Shown here: positions 8,850-16,555 of the stretch, in pieces
Layout of the letters: the number at the start of each line of letters is the position of its first letter
Position numbering within the stretch: the stretch's first letter is position 1
The notes under the pieces: model-generated
Told to the model about the DNA's origin: nothing
Seen by the model: only the letters and a program-made list of their open reading frames with translations
Databases searched by the model: none
DNA from: JAWXBK01 sp040878185
Lineage (GTDB): Bacteria; Pseudomonadota; Alphaproteobacteria; Dongiales; Dongiaceae
DNA length: 64,000 nt
Reading direction: 5' to 3'
NCBI GenBank assembly: GCA_040878185.1
Contig: JBBDMS010000033.1
Coordinates: 33,075-97,074 of the forward strand
Made by a program: the position numbers and the translations under genes

Positions 8850-9608
8850 ATGATGCTCGCCGACCGTTCCGCCATCGTCACCGGCAGCGCCCGTGGCATC
8901 GGCAAGGCGATCGCAGAACGCTTCGCGCGCGAGGGCGCGAAGGTCGTTGTGAATTACCGGGCCAATCGCGAGAAGGCCGAGGACGTCGCGGCCGGGATCC
9001 GTCGCGCCGGCGGTCAGGCTGTCGCTGTTCAGGCCGATGTCGGCAAGCGCGCCGATGCGAAGCGCATGGTCGCCGAGACGATCCAGGCCTTCGGCAGCGT
9101 CGATATCATGGTCAGCAATGCCGGCGTGATCACCGACAAGTCGTTTATCGACAGCACCGACGAAGACTGGGATGCCGCGATCGACACCAATCTGCGCGGC
9201 TTCTTCAACATGGCGCAGGCGGTTCTGCCGCACATGATCGGGCAGAAATATGGACGCATTCTGGTGACCGGCTCCTGCATCACCGAGATCGCCGATTTCG
9301 GCGGCAACAAATATTCGGTCTGCACCGCATCGAAGGGCGGCATCACCGCGATGATGCGGCCGATCGCCGCCGAAGTGGCGAAACTCGGTATCACGGTCAA
9401 CGGCGTGTCGCCGGGCTACATCGCAACCGAGATGCTCAGCGGCATCGATCAGACGGGTCTCGAAGCCGTGCTGACGCTGGTGCCGATGCGGCGCTACGGA
9501 AAGCCGGAGGAGATCGCAGCCGCCATGACGTTCCTCGCATCGGACGATGCCGCCTACGTGACCGGGCAGATCCTGCGCGTCAATGGCGGCATGTCGATGG
9601 GCGGCTGA
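8850..9608 (+). CDS. Short-chain dehydrogenase/reductase with altered catalytic Tyr region
   Basis: 252-residue SDR with the Rossmann motif TGSARGIG (11-18), the structural SNAG motif and the C-terminal YVTGQILRVNGGMSMGG typical of the classical FabG-like group. The catalytic segment is unusual: it reads KYSVCTASKGG, so the position four before the lysine (K162) is C158 rather than Tyr, while a Tyr (Y155) lies seven residues before the lysine. A one-base change would convert C158 to Tyr and restore a normal YTASKGG motif. It follows a good ribosome site (AAGGGAG) and precedes a flavin oxidoreductase by 10 bases, probably one operon. Substrate unknown. Confidence 0.88.
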   Translation: MMLADRSAIVTGSARGIGKAIAERFAREGAKVVVNYRANREKAEDVAAGIRRAGGQAVAVQADVGKRADAKRMVAETIQAFGSVDIMVSNAGVITDKSFIDSTDEDWDAAIDTNLRGFFNMAQAVLPHMIGQKYGRILVTGSCITEIADFGGNKYSVCTASKGGITAMMRPIAAEVAKLGITVNGVSPGYIATEMLSGIDQTGLEAVLTLVPMRRYGKPEEIAAAMTFLASDDAAYVTGQILRVNGGMSMGG

Positions 9609-9618
9609 GGCGCACGGC

Positions 9619-10923
9619 ATGGCAGCGAACGATGCGGTTCTGACCGACGATTTCAAGCAGACGCCCTATTGGTGGGAAGCGGCACCGCGCGAACCGATCG
9701 TCGTGCAGGCGATGCCGGCTTCGTGCGACGTGGCGATCGTGGGCGCCGGTTATACCGGCCTTGCCGCAGCCCTGCTGCTGGCGCGGGCCGGGCGGCGCGT
9801 CGTCGTCATCGAGGCCGAGACGGCGGGCCATGGCGCAAGCTCGCGCAATGCCGGCTTCATCGGCCGTACCTTCAAGACCAGTTTTTCGACGCTGCTCGAC
9901 CAGCATGGCGCCAACTATGCGATCGCCGTGTATCGCGAGTTGCAGGCGGCGTTCGATACCGTCGCCGGACTGATCGAGCTCGAGAACATCGAATGCGGCT
10001 GGCGCCGCTGCGGCCGCTTCATCGCGGCGCTTTCGCCCGGCCATTACGAATCGATCGCAAAGGCCGTCGCCCTCAAGCAGAAGTATCTCGGCGAGCCGTT
10101 CGAGATGGTACCGCGCGAGGGACAGCATCGCGAGATCGGTTCCGACATCTATCACGGCGGGGCGGTCATTACCGATCTCGCCTCGCTGCATCCCGGCCTC
10201 TACCATGCCGGCCTCCTCGATCGCGCGCGGCGCGCCGGCGCGCAGATCGTGACCGGCACGCGCGTCACGGCGATCCGGCGCGAGACGCGCGGATTCGGTG
10301 TTGCGACATCGCGCGGGCCGATCTTCGCACGCGACGTGTTCGTCGCGACCAACGGTTACACCGATGGCGTCGATCCGTGGCTGCGGCGGCGCATCATCCC
10401 GTTCCGCGGCTACATGATGGCGAGCGAGCCGCTGCAGGCCGAGCAGCTCAAGCGCCTGCTGCCGCAGGACCGTACGATCCACGACTGGAATCACAATCTC
10501 AATTACATCCGGCGTTCGCCGGACGGCACGCGCATCCTGCTGGGCGGATTGACCGGATCGAGCGAGCGCGATCACGCGCGCATGGCACGCCGGCTGCATC
10601 GGCATTATCGCGCCGTCTTCCCCGATCTCGAGCAAATCCGGATCAGCCATTGCTGGAGCGGCTATTGCGCCGCCACGTTCGATCTGTGGCCGCATCTCGG
10701 CACGCAGGACGGCGTTCACTATGCGCTCGGCTATTGTTTCGCCGGCGTGCCGATGGGCAGCTATCTCGGCTGCAAGGCGGCGCTGCGCATTCTGGGGCGG
10801 CCGGAGGCCGAGACCGTGTTCGCCGATCGCGCCTTCCCGACCATGCCGCTCTATCGCGGCGGTGGCTGGTTCATGCCGCTGGTTGCCGCCTGGTACGACT
10901 TCCAGGACCGCCGGCACCACTGA
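9619..10923 (+). CDS. FAD-dependent amine/amino-acid oxidase (DAO family)
   Basis: 434 residues of the DAO/GlpO flavoprotein family. The N-terminal segment TPYWWEAAPRE, then the dinucleotide-binding motif VAIVGAGYTGLAAALLLARAG and an E in VVVIEAE about 30 residues on, followed by GASSRNAGF, resemble gamma-glutamylputrescine oxidase (PuuB) and related amine oxidases. The C-terminus has the YALGYCFAGVPMG FAD-contacting motif. The ATG was chosen because the protein then starts with the usual N-terminal segment; an in-frame earlier start would overlap the SDR gene. Oxidation of a secondary amine or amino acid is the likely reaction; the actual substrate is unknown. Confidence 0.88.
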   Translation: MAANDAVLTDDFKQTPYWWEAAPREPIVVQAMPASCDVAIVGAGYTGLAAALLLARAGRRVVVIEAETAGHGASSRNAGFIGRTFKTSFSTLLDQHGANYAIAVYRELQAAFDTVAGLIELENIECGWRRCGRFIAALSPGHYESIAKAVALKQKYLGEPFEMVPREGQHREIGSDIYHGGAVITDLASLHPGLYHAGLLDRARRAGAQIVTGTRVTAIRRETRGFGVATSRGPIFARDVFVATNGYTDGVDPWLRRRIIPFRGYMMASEPLQAEQLKRLLPQDRTIHDWNHNLNYIRRSPDGTRILLGGLTGSSERDHARMARRLHRHYRAVFPDLEQIRISHCWSGYCAATFDLWPHLGTQDGVHYALGYCFAGVPMGSYLGCKAALRILGRPEAETVFADRAFPTMPLYRGGGWFMPLVAAWYDFQDRRHH

Positions 10924-10949
10924 TTCGCCCGGATTTCCGCCGGCTGGCG

Positions 10950-10977
10950 TTGCGCCGGTGACCTGCCATGCTATAAC
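10950..10977 (+). promoter_or_regulatory. Candidate sigma-70 promoter for aroQ-accB-accC
   Basis: TTGCGC and TATAAC hexamers 16 bases apart, ending 37 bases before the inferred aroQ start. The TATAAC element is a good match in a GC-rich background. Seen directly; use not tested. Confidence 0.5.
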
Positions 10978-11014
10978 GCAAATCCCCTCGTCCGGAGATG
11001 AGCAGGCGCCCGCC

Positions 11015-11473
11015 TTGGCCAAACGCCCGACAATCCTCGTCCTCAACGGACCCAATCTCAACCTGCTCGGCACGCGCGAACCGGCCATTTATGGCCGCGA
11101 AACGCTCGACGATGTCGCGGCCGCATGCCGCAGGCATGGCGAGACACTCGGCCTTGCCGTCGAATTCCGCCAGACCAACCGCGAGGACGAGCTGATCGGC
11201 TGGGTACAGCAGGCGCGCGGCAGCGCCGCCGGCATTGTGATCAACCCGGCCGGCTACAGCCACACGTCGATCGCGCTGCTCGATGCGCTGCTCGCCGTCG
11301 GCCTGCCGACGATCGAAGTGCATCTTTCGAATATTTTCGCCCGTGAATCGTTCCGCCATCATTCTTATGTGAGTCGGGCGGCGCGCGGCGTCATCTGCGG
11401 CCTTGGCTCGCAGGGCTATCGCCTGGCCCTTACCGCCATGTCAGAAATCCTGCAAACGCAGACGGAAACCTGA
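11015..11473 (+). CDS. aroQ: 3-dehydroquinate dehydratase, type II
   Basis: Shikimate-pathway enzyme converting 3-dehydroquinate to 3-dehydroshikimate; about 152 residues, close to the family's 146-150. The N-terminal VLNGPNLNLLGTREPAIYG contains the active-site Asn and Tyr region, NPAGYSHTS is the substrate loop, and EVHLSNIFARESFRHHS carries the catalytic His and Arg. No ATG is available in frame near the conserved beginning, so a TTG start just before AKRPTILVLNG is inferred, with GGAG some 18 bases upstream; the start is therefore uncertain. The stop overlaps the accB ATG (TGATG), indicating translational coupling. Confidence 0.94.
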   Translation: MAKRPTILVLNGPNLNLLGTREPAIYGRETLDDVAAACRRHGETLGLAVEFRQTNREDELIGWVQQARGSAAGIVINPAGYSHTSIALLDALLAVGLPTIEVHLSNIFARESFRHHSYVSRAARGVICGLGSQGYRLALTAMSEILQTQTET

Positions 11474-11910
11474 TGAGCAATTTCGACATCGACGAGGAAT
11501 TGATCCGCAAGCTCGCGCGGCTGCTCGACGAAACCGGTCTGAATGAGGTCGAGTACGAAAAGGCCGGTGAGCGTATCCGCCTCAATCGCGGCACGGTCGC
11601 GAATGCAGCGGCACCCGCTGCGGCACCGGCACCCGTCGCGACCGCACCCGCGCCGTCGGCACCGGACGGCCCGCCGGCCGGCGCCGTGCTGTCGCCGATG
11701 GTCGGCACCGCCTATCTCTCGGCGGAGCCCGGTACCAAGCCGTACGTCGCCGCCGGCGACCGCGTTTCGCAGGGCCAGACATTGCTCATCATCGAAGCGA
11801 TGAAGGTGATGAACCCGATCACCGCGGCGCATGCCGGCATCGTCCGGCAGATCATCGTCGCCGACGGACGGCCGGTCGAGTACGGCGAAATCCTGATGGT
11901 CGTCGAGTAA
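11473..11910 (+). CDS. accB: Biotin carboxyl carrier protein of acetyl-CoA carboxylase
   Basis: 145 residues. The N-terminal helix-rich segment (IDEELIRKLARLLDETGL) and an Ala/Pro-rich linker (about 44-70) lead to the biotinyl domain with the canonical EAMKVMN motif; K111 is the biotinylation site. It carries CO2 from biotin carboxylase to the carboxyltransferase in the first step of fatty-acid synthesis. Its start overlaps the aroQ stop and it is followed after 31 bases by accC, the standard alphaproteobacterial operon. Confidence 0.97.
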   Translation: MSNFDIDEELIRKLARLLDETGLNEVEYEKAGERIRLNRGTVANAAAPAAAPAPVATAPAPSAPDGPPAGAVLSPMVGTAYLSAEPGTKPYVAAGDRVSQGQTLLIIEAMKVMNPITAAHAGIVRQIIVADGRPVEYGEILMVVE

Positions 11911-11941
11911 TCGCGTCCGAGAACCCGAGGCGCCGCAAGCG

Positions 11942-13285
11942 ATGTTCGAGAAGATTCTGATCGCGAACCGGGGCGAGATTGCGCTTCGTGTGCATCGCGC
12001 CTGTCGCGAGATGGGGATCCGCACGGTCGCGGTGCATTCGACGGCCGATGCCGATGCGATGCATGTGCGGCTCGCCGACGAGGCGGTGTGCATCGGGCCG
12101 GCGCCCTCGCGCGAAAGCTATCTCAACATTCCGGCGATCATTTCGGCGGCGACCATCGCGGGCGCCGATGCGATCCATCCGGGTATCGGGTTCCTTTCGG
12201 AGAACGCGCGCTTTGCCGCGATGGTCGAGGAACATGGATTCACCTTCATCGGCCCCACTCCGGAACAGATTGCGCTGATGGGCGACAAGGTCGCCGCCAA
12301 GGAAGCGGCAAAAAAGCTCGGTCTGCCGGTGGTTCCCGGCTCGGACGGCCAGCTCGGCAGCGACGAGGAATCGGCGCGCATCGCAGCGCAGATCGGCTAC
12401 CCGGTTCTGGTCAAGGCTGCGGCCGGCGGCGGCGGCAAGGGCATGAAAGTCGCGACCGGTCCGAGCGATATCGACCAGGCCTTGTCGCTTGCGCGCAGCG
12501 AGGCCAAGGCGCATTTCGGCAACGACACTCTCTATATGGAGAAGTATCTCTCGCATCCCCGCCATATCGAGATACAGATCCTCGGCGATTCGCACGGCAA
12601 CGTCATTCACCTGGGCGAGCGCGACTGTTCGCTGCAGCGCCGCCATCAGAAGGTGCTGGAAGAGGCGCCCTCGCCGGCCCTCAACAGCCGCGAGCGCGAA
12701 TTTATCGGCACCGTCGCCATCGACGCGATGAAGAAGTTCGGCTATCGCAGCGCCGGAACGATCGAGTTCCTGTATCAGGACGGCCAGTTCTATTTCATCG
12801 AAATGAACACCCGCCTGCAGATCGAACATCCGGTCACGGAAATGATCACCGGCATCGATCTGGTGCGCGAGCAGATCCGCATCGCCGCCGGCGCGCCGCT
12901 GCCGATCCGCCAGGAAGACATCAAGTTCAACGGCCATTCGATCGAATGCCGCATCAATGCCGAAGACCCCGATACGTTCCGCCCGTCGCCCGGCCGGATC
13001 AGCGATTATCACGCACCCGGCGGTCTCGGCGTGCGCGTCGATTCGGCGCTCTACACGGGATACTCGGTGCCGCCGCACTACGACAGCCTGATCGCCAAGC
13101 TGATCGTGCACGGCGCCACGCGCAATGAATGCCTGATGCGCCTGCGGCGCGCGCTGGAAGAGTTCGTTATCGGCGGGGTCTCGACCACGATCCCGCTGCA
13201 TCAGCGCCTCATCGCTGCGCCCGATTTCATCAACGGCGATTACGATATACGCTGGCTGGAGAAGTTCGTTTCGATCCGGGAGTAG
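11942..13285 (+). CDS. accC: Acetyl-CoA carboxylase, biotin carboxylase subunit
   Basis: 447 residues, the standard length. The ATP-dependent carboxylation of biotin on AccB is indicated by the N-terminal FEKILIANRGEIALRVHRACRE, the glycine-rich ATP-grasp loop VKAAAGGGGKGMK, the metal/bicarbonate site FIEMNTRLQIEHPVTEM with its catalytic Glu/Arg residues, and the RINAEDP motif. Cytoplasmic; forms the carboxylase with AccB and the AccA/AccD subunits, which are not in this window. Followed by aat after 13 bases. Confidence 0.98.
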   Translation: MFEKILIANRGEIALRVHRACREMGIRTVAVHSTADADAMHVRLADEAVCIGPAPSRESYLNIPAIISAATIAGADAIHPGIGFLSENARFAAMVEEHGFTFIGPTPEQIALMGDKVAAKEAAKKLGLPVVPGSDGQLGSDEESARIAAQIGYPVLVKAAAGGGGKGMKVATGPSDIDQALSLARSEAKAHFGNDTLYMEKYLSHPRHIEIQILGDSHGNVIHLGERDCSLQRRHQKVLEEAPSPALNSREREFIGTVAIDAMKKFGYRSAGTIEFLYQDGQFYFIEMNTRLQIEHPVTEMITGIDLVREQIRIAAGAPLPIRQEDIKFNGHSIECRINAEDPDTFRPSPGRISDYHAPGGLGVRVDSALYTGYSVPPHYDSLIAKLIVHGATRNECLMRLRRALEEFVIGGVSTTIPLHQRLIAAPDFINGDYDIRWLEKFVSIRE

Positions 13286-13298
13286 CCTGTCGCACCCG

Positions 13299-13949
13299 AT
13301 GAACCGCCTGACGCCGGACATGCTGCTGCGCGCTTATGCCTACGGGGTATTCCCGATGGCCGAGGGCCGGCTTGACCCGCAGATTCACTGGATCGAACCC
13401 GAGCATCGCGGGATCATTCCCCTCGACAGCTTCCATGTACCGCGCCGGCTTGCACGCACGGTCCGGAACGGCGTCTACGATGTCCGCTGCAACACCGCTT
13501 TCGTCACGACGATCCGCGGCTGCGCCGACAGCACGCCGGGCCGGCGCGATACCTGGATCAACCGCTCGATCGAAAGCCTGCACACGCGGCTGCACGAAAT
13601 GGGCTTCGCGCATTCGATCGAAGCCTGGCAGGGCGACGATCTGGTCGGCGGTCTCTATGGAATTGCGCTCGGCGGGGCATTCTTCGGTGAAAGTATGTTC
13701 AGCCGCGCGCGCGATGCCAGCAAGGTGGCGCTGGTCCACCTGGTGGCGCGGTTAAGAATCGGTCGTTTCTCGCTGCTCGATGCGCAGTTCGTGACCGATC
13801 ATCTTGCACAATTCGGCGCGCACGAAATTTCGCGCGAGGCTTATCGCGAGCACCTCGCCGTTGCGCTCGGCACCGCCGCTCAGTTTCCGGTCGAGCTTTC
13901 GCTCTCCGCCGTCGCCGCTGCGATGCAGTCGATGACCCAGACGTCGTAG
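13299..13949 (+). CDS. aat: Leucyl/phenylalanyl-tRNA--protein transferase
   Basis: 216 residues. Transfers Leu or Phe from charged tRNA to N-terminal Arg/Lys of proteins, creating N-degrons recognised by ClpS-ClpA; clpS and clpA are encoded later in this window. Family motifs: LLRAYAYGVFPMAE near the N-terminus, W-I-P/E-P-like IHWIEPEHRGIIPLD, TWIN, HSIEAW, GGLYGIALGGAFFGESMFS and LLDAQF. The 3' end overlaps the convergent DUF2155 gene by 70 bases. Confidence 0.96.
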   Translation: MNRLTPDMLLRAYAYGVFPMAEGRLDPQIHWIEPEHRGIIPLDSFHVPRRLARTVRNGVYDVRCNTAFVTTIRGCADSTPGRRDTWINRSIESLHTRLHEMGFAHSIEAWQGDDLVGGLYGIALGGAFFGESMFSRARDASKVALVHLVARLRIGRFSLLDAQFVTDHLAQFGAHEISREAYREHLAVALGTAAQFPVELSLSAVAAAMQSMTQTS

Positions 13950-14314
13950 ACCGCATGCTCGAGTGCCGAGAGCGCCGGGCTCGAGGCGAACATCCAGCCG
14001 GAGAACAGGATCGTCGGCTCCTCGTCGAGCTGTTGTTCGGCGATCACCAGGAAGGCGGCGCTTTCCGGCGTCTCTTCCGGCGGCCGCTTGTGGCAGGCCT
14101 CCGCGGTGATTTCGAGCGGGCCGAACGTGACGGTGCGGCCGACCGGAACTTCGATGCGCGAAACGCGCGCGGTCACCTTGTCGATCCCCTGGAGCACGGC
14201 GGTATCCATAAAATCGGCCGCGGCCGGAACCGGCGCCGCCAGCAGCATCGCCAGCAGCGGCATCGCCAGCAAAGGCGGGGCGACGCGCACGCAACGCAAG
14301 GAAATGGCGCTCAT
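13880..14314 (-). CDS. DUF2155 domain-containing secreted protein
   Basis: 144 residues with a signal peptide (hydrophobic LLAMPLLAMLLAAPVPAAA) and the DUF2155 core: a motif around ARVSRIEVPVGRTVTFGPLEITAEACHKRPPEE, then AAFLVI and ILFSGWMFASSPALSALEHAVYDVWVIDC. The family is conserved in alphaproteobacteria next to aat and the NDUFA12 gene, but its role is unknown; periplasmic location follows from the signal. The start overlaps the stop of the upstream 80-residue gene by four bases (ATGA), so the two are probably translationally coupled. The last 13 codons extend past the usual DC ending and run into aat. Confidence 0.9.
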   Translation of the reverse strand: MSAISLRCVRVAPPLLAMPLLAMLLAAPVPAAADFMDTAVLQGIDKVTARVSRIEVPVGRTVTFGPLEITAEACHKRPPEETPESAAFLVIAEQQLDEEPTILFSGWMFASSPALSALEHAVYDVWVIDCIAAATAESESSTGN

Positions 14315-14553
14315 GTCTTGCGACCGCGATAGGGGTTTTCGAGCGACGCGACCAGTTTCGTCAGCGTCTCGCGCACCTGGGCCTCGTCGGCGCCCATCAG
14401 GACAGCATCTTCCAGCGCATCCTGCGCCATCTGTCGGATCTCTTCGAGATTGTCGTTCAACACCTTGATCTTCTCGATGCACGAGACGGGCTGGCCATCC
14501 GCCGTTCGCCATACCGGGGGCTGCCACTGCGTCTTGCTGGGGGAATCTGTCAT
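14311..14553 (-). CDS. Small conserved alphaproteobacterial protein, function unknown
   Basis: 80 residues, soluble, with no signal or membrane segment. It reads VWRTADGQPVSCIEKIKVL, then a helical NDNLEEIRQMAQDALEDAVLMGADEAQVRETL and ENPYRGRK. I recall similar short proteins in other alphaproteobacteria beside DUF2155 genes, but no function is assigned. The ATGA overlap with the DUF2155 gene and a coding-like composition support it as real. The single Cys and helical content suggest a small helical bundle or partner protein; that is inference. Confidence 0.75.
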   Translation of the reverse strand: MTDSPSKTQWQPPVWRTADGQPVSCIEKIKVLNDNLEEIRQMAQDALEDAVLMGADEAQVRETLTKLVASLENPYRGRKT

Positions 14554-14604
14554 CTGTCCGTCGGCGAATTTGAAAGGTTGCCAATCCTATCAGCGGGCCC
14601 CCTT

Positions 14605-15411
14605 CTATGCGAGATGGGGCGATGCGAGATGGGGCGATGCGAGCCGGGCTGCAAAGCGCAGCCGGACATAATCGGCGTGCCAGCCACCGGCCGCGTCTCT
14701 CAATAGCGGCGCTGCTTCCCCCGCGACTTCGGCCAGCAAGGCCGGCCGGTCCCTTGGCGGCACCGCCGCGAGAAAGCTTTCCGCGAAGGTTTCCAGCCAG
14801 CCCTCGATTTCGCCGGGCAACGGCGTCGGCCGGGCGAAACGCTCGATCCGCTCGACGACGAAGCCGTGTCGCTGGAGACGCATCCGATACTCGCCTTTGT
14901 CGGGAAAATACCAGGGATTGAGCGCGGCGGCATCGATACCGCGACGCCCCAGTACCGCGGCGAGCGCGTTCACGATGGCCGAGACATTGTCCTTGCCGCC
15001 GAATTCGCCGACGAAGCGGCCCGACGGTTTAAGTGCCCGCGCAACGCCCTGGATGATCGCATCCGGATCGCGCATCCAGTGCAGCGCGGCATTGGAAAAG
15101 ACAGCATCGAACGGCCGGTCGAAGGCGAGCCGCGCGCCATCCATGACCCGCGCATCGAGGCCACGCCCTTGCGCTGCCGCAATCTGTTCCGCACTGGCAT
15201 CGACGCCGACGACGATCGCGCCGCGTGCGACCAGCTTTTCGGTCAGCACGCCATCGCCGCAACCGAGATCGAGGATGCGCTCGCCGGGTTTCGGATCGAG
15301 CCATTCGAGCACCGCCTCGCCGAGCGCGGGAACGAAACCGGCATTCCGCTGATAGCGGTTCGGATCCCAGTGCTGGGCCGCATCGGATGGCTGCTTGGTT
15401 TTCTCGGGCAT
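14605..15411 (-). CDS. Class I SAM-dependent methyltransferase
   Basis: 268 residues. SAM-binding motif I is RILDLGCGDGVLTEKL, with the acidic residue of motif II in VVGVDAS, then ARVMDGARLAF and the HWMRDPDAIIQGVARALKPSGRFVGEFGG stretch that is usual in methyltransferase family 11 (trans-aconitate/BioC/UbiE-like). The substrate is not evident. The start was put at the ATG giving MPEKTKQPSDAAQHWDP, directly before the domain. The C-terminal codons contain a 15-base tandem duplication giving the repeated peptide ASPHL. Confidence 0.85.
   Translation of the reverse strand: MPEKTKQPSDAAQHWDPNRYQRNAGFVPALGEAVLEWLDPKPGERILDLGCGDGVLTEKLVARGAIVVGVDASAEQIAAAQGRGLDARVMDGARLAFDRPFDAVFSNAALHWMRDPDAIIQGVARALKPSGRFVGEFGGKDNVSAIVNALAAVLGRRGIDAAALNPWYFPDKGEYRMRLQRHGFVVERIERFARPTPLPGEIEGWLETFAESFLAAVPPRDRPALLAEVAGEAAPLLRDAAGGWHADYVRLRFAARLASPHLASPHLA
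14606..14643. repeat. 15-base tandem duplication at the end of the methyltransferase gene
   Basis: Two and a half adjacent copies of GATGCGAGATGGGGC (first base of the first copy differs). Because the unit is a multiple of three it lengthens the protein in frame, repeating ASPHL at its C-terminus. Confidence 0.8.
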
Positions 15412-15433
15412 CGATCGGATCGGCGGCGGCCGG

Positions 15434-15976
15434 TTACTCCAGCGTGCCGCCTTCTTCCAGGGGCTCGCTTTCCGGTTCGGTCTGCGGCGCGGGTTGCAGC
15501 TCGTCTTCCGGCGCGCTGTCCGGCGCGGGTTCATCCTGCGGTTCGCTGAACACGAAACGGCCAATCAGATCGGCGAGATTAAGCGGATCCTGCGTCCGTG
15601 TGATGCGGGCACCGGGTTCCAGCATCTTGTCAGAGCCGCCCGGTTCGATGCTGAGATAGGAATCGCCGAGCAATCCGTCGGCCTGGATGCGCGCAGAACT
15701 GTCGGCCGGAACATGCACGGATTCACGGATGTTGATCCGCACCACCGCGAGGTAGGTATCCGAATCGAGTTTGGTGTGAAGGATCGTACCGATCTTGATG
15801 CCGCTCATACGCACATCGCTGCCCGGCACCAGCCCGTCGACTCGATTGAATTCGGCGCGAAGCTCGTAGCCCTCGACCGGGGTTACAGACGATTCATTGA
15901 AGGCATAGAGGACGAATCCCAATGCCGACAGCAGGACGATTCCGCCGATGATCGTTTCGAGAAGCTTGCCCCGCAT
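15434..15976 (-). CDS. mlaD: MlaD/MCE family phospholipid-transport protein
   Basis: 180 residues with one N-terminal membrane helix (TIIGGIVLLSALGFVLYAF) and a periplasmic MCE domain (YELRAEFNRVDGLVPGSDVRMSGIKIGTI, SARIQADGLLGDSYLSIEPGG). MlaD is the lipid-binding hexamer of the Mla retrograde phospholipid transport system. The C-terminal 50 residues are a Pro/Glu-rich tail. The permease and ATPase partners are not next to it, which is usual for alphaproteobacteria where this gene sits by the NDUFA12 gene. Confidence 0.9.
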   Translation of the reverse strand: MRGKLLETIIGGIVLLSALGFVLYAFNESSVTPVEGYELRAEFNRVDGLVPGSDVRMSGIKIGTILHTKLDSDTYLAVVRINIRESVHVPADSSARIQADGLLGDSYLSIEPGGSDKMLEPGARITRTQDPLNLADLIGRFVFSEPQDEPAPDSAPEDELQPAPQTEPESEPLEEGGTLE

Positions 15977-16006
15977 CTTCCGCCCTTCCGGCCCGGCGTC
16001 CGACGA

Positions 16007-16369
16007 TCAGGACGTCGGTTGCCAGGGTTCATAATCGCCGGTCGCCGCTGCGCGGCGACCGCCTTGCAGCGTGTGCCCGGGCGGCCGATACGCCGCCTCG
16101 GTACCGGTGAGATTCGGCAGATGGGGTTTCTGCCACCCCCGCCGCGGCTGTTCGCTTCGCGGCGGCTCCTTTTGCGTGCCGTGCAACCAGCGATGCCACT
16201 CGGCAGGGACACTGCTGGCTTCGGGATGACCGGCTGCACCGTACAAGACCCAGCGACGTTCCGGCCGCCCCATGATGCGACTGCGACCGCGGTAATACCG
16301 ATTGCCGAATTGATCCGTCCCCACCGGCTCGCCATGGAGCCATGTGTAGAGGCGCGTGCCGATGCTCAT
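16007..16369 (-). CDS. NDUFA12-family complex I accessory subunit
   Basis: 120 residues matching the NDUFA12 (B17.2) family: MSIGTRLYTWLHGEPVGTDQFGNRYY, then RRWVLYG, SVPAEWHRWLHG and the C-terminal WQKPHLPNLTGTEAAYRP. It is an accessory subunit of alphaproteobacterial and mitochondrial NADH:ubiquinone oxidoreductase. Position upstream of mlaD agrees with other alphaproteobacteria. Start chosen at the ATG giving the family's conserved N-terminus. Confidence 0.93.
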   Translation of the reverse strand: MSIGTRLYTWLHGEPVGTDQFGNRYYRGRSRIMGRPERRWVLYGAAGHPEASSVPAEWHRWLHGTQKEPPRSEQPRRGWQKPHLPNLTGTEAAYRPPGHTLQGGRRAAATGDYEPWQPTS

Positions 16370-16555
16370 CCCGCTTCCATGCTGTCCCGGACGCTCGCCG
16401 CCCCCGTTCGACGAGGCCGTCCCTGCTTGCGGCCGGCAATATGGCATCCGGGGCTATAAGCGTCCAGACCCGCCCGGCCCGTTGCTGGACAGGCTCCCGG
16501 CCGATCCCGTAAGAGAGCCGGCCGACCCGCTGACAGATCTTTTCCGGAGGCTCTC

